Shown: positions 1 through 5,389 of the stretch, one piece after another
Layout of the letters: the number at the start of each line of letters is the position of its first letter
Position numbering within the stretch: position 1 is the stretch's first letter
NCBI GenBank assembly: GCA_021160565.1
Contig: JAGHCG010000070.1
Coordinates: 1 to 5,389 of the forward strand
Length of the DNA stretch: 5,389 nucleotides
DNA from: a bacterium
GTDB lineage: Bacteria; Ratteibacteria; UBA8468; B48-G9; JAFGKM01
Reading direction: 5' to 3'
Notes under the pieces: model-generated
The model's database searches: none
What the model was told of the DNA's origin: nothing
Seen by the model: the letters and a program-made list of their open reading frames with translations, nothing else
Position numbers and translations under genes: made by a program

Positions 1-5
1 GGAAA

Positions 6-887
6 ATGGAATTTTTAACTTTAACAAAAACAATAAAAATTCTTAAAGAAAAAAATATTGATATAAAAAAACATCTCGGACAGCATTTTCTCATTGATAG
101 GAATTGCAGAGATAAAATTTTATCCTTTGCAGAGTTAAAAAAAGAAGATATTGTGGTTGAAATTGGACCAGGACTTGGAGCACTTACCGATGGAATAATT
201 GAAAAGGTAAAGGAAGTGTATGGTTTTGAAATAGATGAAGATTTTTGTGAAATTCTTGAAGAAAGATTTAAAGATTTCAAAAATTTTCATCTCATAAAAA
301 AAGATTTTTTACAGACGGATGAAAAATGGTGGAATTCTTTCAGACAAAAGGTAAAAGTTATTGGAAACACTCCATATTATTTAAGTTCTCCAATTACATT
401 CCATATTCTCAAATTCAGAAAAAAAATTGAACTTGCTCTTTTAACTGTTCAGAAAGAAGTTGGAGAAAAATTTACAGGAAAACCAAAAAGCAAAAATTAC
501 GGTCCCATTTCAGTTTTACTTTCTCTTTACACACATTCCAGGATATGTTATTCTCTTAAAAAAGATGTTTTCTTTCCAAAGCCAGAAGTGGATTCAGTGG
601 TTGTGAAAATAGTTCCTCGTGATGAACCGAAAATTTTTGTTAAAGAAGAAAAAAGTTTCTGGGAATTTTTACCATTGATATTCAGTTATAGAAGAAAAAA
701 GATATCAAATGTAGTGAATAAAGTTTTTAAAATAGATAAAGAAATTTTTAAAGAAAAACTGGAAGAGGCAGGAATTTCAACCAGGTTAAGAGTGGAAGAA
801 ATTGAACCTGAAAAGATATATCTGATTTTTAAAATTATAAAAAATTTAAAAAGGAGAGGTAAAAATGGCGATGTGGATAGGAATTAA
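6..887 (+). CDS. rsmA: 16S rRNA (adenine(1518)-N6/adenine(1519)-N6)-dimethyltransferase RsmA (KsgA)
   Basis: By family, this cytoplasmic enzyme uses S-adenosylmethionine to dimethylate two adjacent adenines in the terminal hairpin of 16S rRNA, a late step and checkpoint in 30S subunit assembly. Seen in the 293-residue product: the family entry motif KKHLGQHFLID (21-31); SAM-binding motif I, EIGPGLGALT (52-61); the acidic motif II, FEID (74-77); Asp100 in KKDFLQ; the catalytic motif as NTPYY (121-125); FFPKPEVDS (189-197); and the C-terminal FSYRRKKISN (226-235). Length matches the usual 270-295 residues. The start at base 6 leaves about 20 residues before KKHLGQ, similar to Bacillus KsgA, so it is plausible. 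Only five bases precede it, so the ribosome binding site cannot be judged and a more upstream start is not excluded. The last three codons before the final stretch form the guaB3 Shine-Dalgarno. Oddity: Thr122 where most relatives have Leu or Ile. Function is very secure. Confidence 0.95.
   Translation: MEFLTLTKTIKILKEKNIDIKKHLGQHFLIDRNCRDKILSFAELKKEDIVVEIGPGLGALTDGIIEKVKEVYGFEIDEDFCEILEERFKDFKNFHLIKKDFLQTDEKWWNSFRQKVKVIGNTPYYLSSPITFHILKFRKKIELALLTVQKEVGEKFTGKPKSKNYGPISVLLSLYTHSRICYSLKKDVFFPKPEVDSVVVKIVPRDEPKIFVKEEKSFWEFLPLIFSYRRKKISNVVNKVFKIDKEIFKEKLEEAGISTRLRVEEIEPEKIYLIFKIIKNLKRRGKNGDVDRN
852..860 (+). promoter_or_regulatory. Shine-Dalgarno sequence of guaB3, inside rsmA
   Basis: AGGAGAGGT is a strong match to the 16S anti-Shine-Dalgarno complement. 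AGGAG ends at 856, eight bases before the ATG at 865. It coincides exactly with rsmA codons 283-285 (Arg-Arg-Gly), so ribosomes finishing rsmA pass over the start site of the next gene. It favours the ATG at 865; an in-frame ATG at 871 is a possible second start, better spaced from the AGAGGT half of the site. Confidence 0.8.
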
Positions 888-2022
888 CAGAAAAGCAAGA
901 GTATGTTATGGATTTGATGACATTTCTCTTGTTCCTGGAAAGGTAACTTTAAATCCAGAAGAAGTGGATATTACAACAACAATTGGCGGGATAAAACTTG
1001 AAATACCAATACTTGCTGCTGCGATGGATGGAGTTGTTGACCCAAAATTTGCAATTGAATTCGGGAAAAATGGGGGACTTGCAGTTTTAAATCTTATGGG
1101 AATTTACACCAGATACGAAAATCCTTATGAAATAATAGAAAAGATTATATCCAGCCCCTATGAAGAATCCACAAGTTTAATCCAGAGTATTTATAAAGAA
1201 CCAATTAAAGAAGAACTTATAAGAAAAAGGATAGAAGAAATAAAAAAGGGTGGAGTTGTATGTGCTGTAAGTTGTATTCCTCAATATGCTGAGAAATTTA
1301 TAGGAATTGCAATAGAAACAGGAGCAGACATTTTTGTTGTTCAATCAACTGTAACAACAGCAAAACATATATCTTCAACTTACAAACCTCTTGACCTTTA
1401 TAAATTCTGTAAGGAAAGCAAAATTCCTGTAATTGTTGGAAACTGTGTAACTTTTGATGTTGCTGTTGAACTTATGGAAACAGGAGCTGCTGCAATTCTT
1501 GTCGGAATTGGTCCAGGAGCTGCCTGTACCACAAGAGAAGTTCTTGGAATTGGTGTTCCTCAGGTAACAGCAACAAGTGATTGTGCTGCTGCAAGAGACT
1601 ATTTTTATAAAAAAACCGGTAAGTATGTTCCTGTAATAACTGATGGTGGAATGGTTACAAGCGGGGATATATGTAAAGCATTTGCTTCTGGAGCAGATGC
1701 AGTAATGATTGGTTCTGCTTTTGTAAAAGCATCTGAATCTCCAGGTAAAGGTTATCACTGGGGAATGGCGACATCTGATGAAAATTTACCGAGAGGAACA
1801 AGAATAAAAGTAGGAATATCTGGAACTTTAAAAGAAATTCTCTTTGGTCCAGCAAGAGTTGATGATGGCTCTCAGAATTTGATAGGAGCACTTAAACTTT
1901 CAATGGCATCTCTTGGAGCAAAAAATATAAAAGAAATGCAAATGGTGGAAATAGCAATTGCTCCATCAGTTAAAACAGAGGGTAAAATTTATCAGACAGC
2001 AAGAAAAGTACTCAAAAAATAA
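865..2022 (+). CDS. guaB3: GuaB3 family IMP dehydrogenase (CBS-less)
   Basis: By family, it oxidises IMP to XMP with NAD+, the committed step of guanine nucleotide synthesis, in the cytoplasm. The 385-residue product is a single TIM-barrel IMPDH/GMPR domain. Seen: N-terminal GINRKARVCYGFDDISLVPG (6-25); AAAMDGVVD (51-59); GNCVTFDVA (192-200); the active-site loop GIGPGAACTTRE (214-225) with putative catalytic Cys221; SDCAAARD (238-245); the phosphate-binding ITDGGMVTSGDI (258-269) and MIGSAF (281-286); GYHWGMAT (296-303); LPRGTRIKV (308-316); and EMQMVEIAIAPS (357-368). These match the cyanobacterial and actinobacterial GuaB3 group, not canonical GuaB (about 490 residues), whose paired CBS domains are replaced here by a short linker near residues 95-130. 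Start 865 aligns with the N-terminus of cyanobacterial GuaB3 and has a good ribosome binding site; ATG 871 is an alternative. IMPDH activity is known for a cyanobacterial GuaB3; here it is inferred, and a GMP reductase-like role is less likely. Confidence 0.93.
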   Translation: MAMWIGINRKARVCYGFDDISLVPGKVTLNPEEVDITTTIGGIKLEIPILAAAMDGVVDPKFAIEFGKNGGLAVLNLMGIYTRYENPYEIIEKIISSPYEESTSLIQSIYKEPIKEELIRKRIEEIKKGGVVCAVSCIPQYAEKFIGIAIETGADIFVVQSTVTTAKHISSTYKPLDLYKFCKESKIPVIVGNCVTFDVAVELMETGAAAILVGIGPGAACTTREVLGIGVPQVTATSDCAAARDYFYKKTGKYVPVITDGGMVTSGDICKAFASGADAVMIGSAFVKASESPGKGYHWGMATSDENLPRGTRIKVGISGTLKEILFGPARVDDGSQNLIGALKLSMASLGAKNIKEMQMVEIAIAPSVKTEGKIYQTARKVLKK

Positions 2023-2027
2023 AAATG
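2020..2027 (+). other. guaB3 stop / dnaE start junction, likely reinitiation site
   Basis: The guaB3 stop TAA (2020-2022) is followed by two A residues and then the dnaE ATG (2025-2027). The 20 bases upstream are A-rich and hold no GGAG-like element, unlike the guaB3 start. The likeliest reading is that dnaE is translated by ribosomes terminating on guaB3. An upstream dnaE start is excluded: its frame has a stop at 1983-1985 and no ATG, GTG or TTG between there and 2025. Confidence 0.6.
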
Positions 2028-5000
2028 GACGAATTTGTTCACCTCCATATTCATACTGAATACAGTTTACTTGATGGGATGTGCAGAATTAAAGATGTTG
2101 CCTCTCTTGCCCACCAGTATAAAATGAGAGGTCTTGCAATAACAGACCATGGAACAATGGCAGGAGTGGTTAAATTTTATCAAACTGTGAAAGAGAAGGG
2201 TTTAAAACCAATTATTGGATGTGAAATGTATATTGCTCCAGGAAGTAGATTTGAGAAAAAAGCAAAGAGAGAACAGCCTTCTGCTTTCCATATAACTCTC
2301 CTTGCGAAAGACAATACAGGATATAAAAACCTTATGAAACTTTCCACCCTTTCTTATCTTGAAGGATTTTACTATAAACAGAGAATTGATAAGGAACTGC
2401 TTGCACAAAACTCAAATGGAATTATTGGATTAAGTGGCTGTTTACACGGAGAAATAAATTATTACATTCAGCAGGATGAGATGGAAAAAGCAATTGAAAT
2501 AGCAGGAATTTATCAGGATATTTTTGGTAAGGAAAATTTCTATCTTGAACTTATGGATAATGGTCTTGAAAACCAGAAAAAAGTGAACAGAGCTTTGATA
2601 GAAATTGGAAAGAAAATAGGAGCAAAACTTGTTGCAACGAATGATTGTCATTATTTAAGAAAAGAAGATGCCTTTGCTCATGAAGTACTTCTCTGTATTC
2701 AAACACTTTCAAAAATAGAAGATAAAGACAGGTTCAGATTTGAAACAGACCAACTTTATTTTAAAACTCCTGATGAGATGAAAAAAGCATTTTCGGAAAT
2801 CCCTGAAGCAATAAAAAATACAGTGGAAATAAGCGAAATGTGTAATGTTTTTATTGACTTTCAACAATATCATCTCCCTAAATTTACTCCTCCTGATGGG
2901 AAAACTCCTGATGAATATCTGGAAGAATTGATTAAAAAAGGTCTTGAAGAGAAGCTTAATATAAAGGCGGAAAAACTTTCTCCAGATGAAAAAAATGAAG
3001 TTATAAGAAGAGCAAGTTATGAATTTGAAATAATAAAGAAGATGGGATTTTCAAGTTATTTTCTCATAATTCAGGATTTCGTGAATGAAGCAAAGAGAAG
3101 AGGAATTAGAGTGGGACCTGGGAGAGGTTCTGCTGCTGGAAGTCTTGTATCTTACCTTCTTGGAATAACAGAAATAAATCCTCTCGCATATAACTTGATT
3201 TTTGAAAGGTTTTTAAACCCTGAAAGAGTGAGTTTACCGGATATAGATGTGGATTTCTGTGATAGAAGAAGAGATGAGGTAATTCAGTACATTAGGGAAA
3301 AATATGGAGAGAAAAATGTTGCTCAAATCGGAACATATGGAACAATGGCAGCAAGGGCGGTGGTTAGAGATGTAGGAAGAGCACTTGGAATGTCATATTC
3401 AGAAGTTGATAGAATTGCCAAACTCATTTCTCCTGAACCAGGAACCAGTTTAGAAGAAGAAGTGAAATTTAATGTTGAAATAAAAAAACTTATAGAAACT
3501 GATGAAAGAATTAAATCTCTTTTTGACCTTTCTTTGAAACTTGAAGGACTTGCAAGACATTCCTCAATTCACGCTGCAGGAATTGTTATAACTGAAAATC
3601 CAGTATATGAATATGCTCCTCTATTTCGTGGACCAAAAGGAGAAATTGCAACCCAATATGAAATGGAAAGTGTTGAAAAAATAGGACTTTTAAAGGTTGA
3701 CATTCTTGGACTTAAAACTCTTTCAGTAATTGAGGATACAATAAATCTGGTAAAAGAGAGAAAAGGAATTGAAATAAAAGATTTCCCTCTTGAAGATGAA
3801 AAAACCTATCAACTTTTGTCCCGTGGAGAATCTGAAGGAGTATTCCAACTTGAAAGTAAAGGTATGCAGAGACTTTTAAAAGAAATACAGCCCCAGAGAT
3901 TTGAGGATATAATTGCTGTTCTTGCTCTATACAGACCTGGACCAATGAAAAGTGGAATGTTGAGACAATATATAGAAAGGAAAAAAGACCCATCAAAAAT
4001 CAAATATGACCATCCGTTGCTTGAACCAATTTTAAAATCAACCTATGGAGTAATTCTTTATCAGGAACAGGTAATACAGATAGCAAATGAACTTGCCAAT
4101 TTCTCTCTGGGAGAAGCAGATGCTCTCAGAAAAGCAATGGGTAAAAAAATTCCTGCAGAGATGGAGAAAAACAGAGAGAAATTCATAAATGGAGCAAAAG
4201 CCAATGGAGTTTCAGAAAAAATCGCTGAGAAAATATTTAACCAGATTTCAGAATTTGCTGGATATGGATTTAATAAATCTCACAGTACAGGATATGCTCT
4301 CATTTCCTATCAGACCGCATATTTAAAAGCAAATTATCCTCTGGAATTTATGACTGCTCTTTTAAACAGTGAAATAGGAAATTCTGACAAAATTGCTGAA
4401 TATGTAAATGAGTGCGAAAGACTTGGTATATGGGTTTTACCTCCTGATATAAATGAAAGTGATGAGAAGTTCAAAATAGTTGGAAATGATATTATATTTG
4501 GACTTGCAGCAATAAAAAATGTTGGTTCTGGAGCAATCAAATCAATAATTGAAGCAAGAGAAAAAGGACCTTTTGTTTCACTTTTTGATTTCTGTGAGAG
4601 AGTAAATTTAAGAACGGTTAACAGAAAAGTGATTGAAAGTTTGATAAAAGCAGGAGCATTTGATTTCCTTGAAATTCCCCGGTCCCAACTTTTTGCAATG
4701 ATAGATGAGGCAATTGAACATGGTTCAAAAGTTCAGAAAATAAATTCTTCCGGGCAACTTGAAATTTTTTCTTCCAGCAAAAGAATTATTCCTTCTCTTG
4801 ATAAAAAAGTCATTTCTTCTTTACCTGAATGGCCTGAAGCAAGAAAATTATCCTATGAAAAGGATATGCTTGGAGTTTACTTAACAGGCCACCCTCTTTC
4901 CAGATATCTCTCAATAATTGATATGTATTCCACAATTTCAATATCTGAAATTGACAAAGTAAAAGATGGTTCAATTGTATGTATTGGAGGAATTTTAACC

Positions 5001-5389
5001 GGTCTGAAAAGGACAAATACAAGAAAAGGAGAAAGAATGGCATGGGGAGAAATAGAAAACCTTGATGGTAAAATTGAAGTTGTTTTTTATCCCAGAACTT
5101 TTGAAAATTTTTCCTCACTTATAAGAGCCAATTCCATAGTTTTTGTGAAAGGAGAGGTAAGAAAATCAGAAGAAAAAATAAAACTTATTGCAGAAGAAGT
5201 GGCAAATTTAAATACTGCAAAGGAAAAATTTTTATCAAAGGTTGAAATTGATATAAGAATTCCTGTAGAAGAGAGTAAACTCCAGATTATAAAAGAAATA
5301 ATTGAGAAAAATAAAGGTTCATCTCCCCTTTATATCAACATTATTGAAGATGGAAAAGGAAAAGTTAAAATCAAGGCAAACGGATACAC
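2025..5389 (+). CDS. dnaE: DNA polymerase III subunit alpha, DnaE1 type (3' end missing)
   Basis: Catalytic subunit of the replicative polymerase, acting at the fork with the sliding clamp and clamp loader. The frame stays open for 1,121 codons to the window edge; the family is usually about 1,150 residues, so only a few tens are probably missing. Seen in order: PHP domain (1 to about 275) with HLHIHTEYSLLDG (6-18), ITDHG (39-43), GCEMY (65-69), LSGC (136-139) and ATNDCHY (204-210); palm with GPGRGSAAGS (364-373) and PDIDVDF (405-411), giving catalytic Asp408 and Asp410, the third being Asp559 in LLKVDILGL (555-563); fingers with YRPGPM (636-641), YQEQV (679-683), LRKAMGKK (701-708) and FAGYGFNKSH (744-753); helix-hairpin-helix region (about 826-880); a likely clamp-binding motif QLEIF (911-915); EKDMLGVYLTGHPL (945-958); an OB fold (about 980-1065); and the start of the C-terminal, presumably tau-binding, domain. 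Start 2025 is fixed because the PHP motif begins at residue 6. No frameshift was found on full translation. Confidence 0.96.
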   Translation, partial: MDEFVHLHIHTEYSLLDGMCRIKDVASLAHQYKMRGLAITDHGTMAGVVKFYQTVKEKGLKPIIGCEMYIAPGSRFEKKAKREQPSAFHITLLAKDNTGYKNLMKLSTLSYLEGFYYKQRIDKELLAQNSNGIIGLSGCLHGEINYYIQQDEMEKAIEIAGIYQDIFGKENFYLELMDNGLENQKKVNRALIEIGKKIGAKLVATNDCHYLRKEDAFAHEVLLCIQTLSKIEDKDRFRFETDQLYFKTPDEMKKAFSEIPEAIKNTVEISEMCNVFIDFQQYHLPKFTPPDGKTPDEYLEELIKKGLEEKLNIKAEKLSPDEKNEVIRRASYEFEIIKKMGFSSYFLIIQDFVNEAKRRGIRVGPGRGSAAGSLVSYLLGITEINPLAYNLIFERFLNPERVSLPDIDVDFCDRRRDEVIQYIREKYGEKNVAQIGTYGTMAARAVVRDVGRALGMSYSEVDRIAKLISPEPGTSLEEEVKFNVEIKKLIETDERIKSLFDLSLKLEGLARHSSIHAAGIVITENPVYEYAPLFRGPKGEIATQYEMESVEKIGLLKVDILGLKTLSVIEDTINLVKERKGIEIKDFPLEDEKTYQLLSRGESEGVFQLESKGMQRLLKEIQPQRFEDIIAVLALYRPGPMKSGMLRQYIERKKDPSKIKYDHPLLEPILKSTYGVILYQEQVIQIANELANFSLGEADALRKAMGKKIPAEMEKNREKFINGAKANGVSEKIAEKIFNQISEFAGYGFNKSHSTGYALISYQTAYLKANYPLEFMTALLNSEIGNSDKIAEYVNECERLGIWVLPPDINESDEKFKIVGNDIIFGLAAIKNVGSGAIKSIIEAREKGPFVSLFDFCERVNLRTVNRKVIESLIKAGAFDFLEIPRSQLFAMIDEAIEHGSKVQKINSSGQLEIFSSSKRIIPSLDKKVISSLPEWPEARKLSYEKDMLGVYLTGHPLSRYLSIIDMYSTISISEIDKVKDGSIVCIGGILTGLKRTNTRKGERMAWGEIENLDGKIEVVFYPRTFENFSSLIRANSIVFVKGEVRKSEEKIKLIAEEVANLNTAKEKFLSKVEIDIRIPVEESKLQIIKEIIEKNKGSSPLYINIIEDGKGKVKIKANGY

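Noticed and set aside
1375..1891. Two minus-strand open frames (1375-1758 and 1655-1891) opposite guaB3
   Set aside because: They lie antisense to strongly conserved GuaB3 motifs, overlap each other in different frames, and their translations are low-complexity (Ser/Cys/Tyr-rich or Leu/Gln-rich) without any family resemblance.
871..2022. GMP reductase as the identity of the middle gene
   Set aside because: GMP reductase shares the barrel and the catalytic Cys loop, but the full-length match to GuaB3 (GYHWGMAT, LPRGTRIKV, EMQMVEIAIAPS) is much closer, and length and C-terminus fit GuaB3.
2011..2024. A-rich run between guaB3 and dnaE as a terminator or promoter
   Set aside because: There is no GC-rich inverted repeat before a T-run on the + strand and no room for -35/-10 boxes outside coding sequence; the A-run is ordinary for this AT-rich DNA.
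2202..2651. Minus-strand open frames at 2202-2408 and 2442-2651
   Set aside because: Both are antisense to the DnaE PHP domain, are short, have no ribosome binding context worth noting, and translate to Phe/Ser/Lys-rich peptides typical of the reverse complement of AT-rich coding DNA.
3712..5118. Minus-strand open frames at 3712-3996, 3809-4003, 4334-4540 and 4810-5118, some of them Leu/Phe-rich and membrane-like
   Set aside because: They are antisense to conserved DnaE polymerase, helix-hairpin-helix and OB-fold sequence. The hydrophobic look comes from the reverse complement of Lys/Glu-rich codons, not from a real membrane protein.
2025..5389. The possibility that dnaE is a broken gene or a split polymerase, since no stop appears in the window
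   Set aside because: A full codon-by-codon reading shows one uninterrupted frame with all domain motifs in order. The missing stop is explained by the window ending a few tens of codons short of normal length.
2025..5389. An error-prone DnaE2/ImuC or Gram-positive PolC instead of DnaE1
   Set aside because: PolC has an inserted exonuclease domain and a different domain order, which are absent. The internal clamp motif, OB fold and C-terminal domain fit DnaE1, and there is no imuA/imuB context.

Overview
This is a short, gene-dense piece of a bacterial chromosome carrying three housekeeping genes, all on the + strand and packed with almost no intergenic DNA: rsmA/ksgA (16S rRNA adenine dimethyltransferase), a GuaB3-type IMP dehydrogenase gene, and dnaE (replicative DNA polymerase III alpha subunit, cut by the right edge). 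A family C polymerase and a KsgA of bacterial type make the source a bacterium. The DNA is AT-rich (roughly one third G+C by eye). Arginine is written almost only as AGA/AGG, with about four CGN codons seen across all three genes. Gly is mostly GGA, Ile often ATA, and the proteins are rich in Lys and Glu. That style is common in anaerobic, thermophilic or uncultivated low-GC lineages. I cannot name the phylum; something outside Proteobacteria and Firmicutes (for example an Omnitrophota-like lineage) is only a guess. Codon style is uniform across the genes, so nothing suggests recent transfer.

Layout: 6-887 rsmA, complete as far as can be judged; 865-2022 guaB3, complete, overlapping the end of rsmA by 23 bases with its Shine-Dalgarno sequence inside the rsmA coding sequence; 2025 to the right edge dnaE, starting 2 bases after the guaB3 stop with no evident Shine-Dalgarno and running open for 1,121 codons without reaching its stop. 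There is no non-coding stretch of any length, and I see no promoter, terminator, RNA gene, repeat array, CRISPR or mobile element.

The three genes look like one transcription unit with translational coupling at both junctions. Their products act in separate processes: ribosome maturation, guanine nucleotide supply and chromosome replication. The link is probably co-expression of growth-related functions rather than a shared pathway. The more interesting points are the GuaB3 subtype (no CBS domains) and a DnaE PHP domain that keeps a full set of metal ligands, hinting at built-in proofreading. I found no sign of a novel system.
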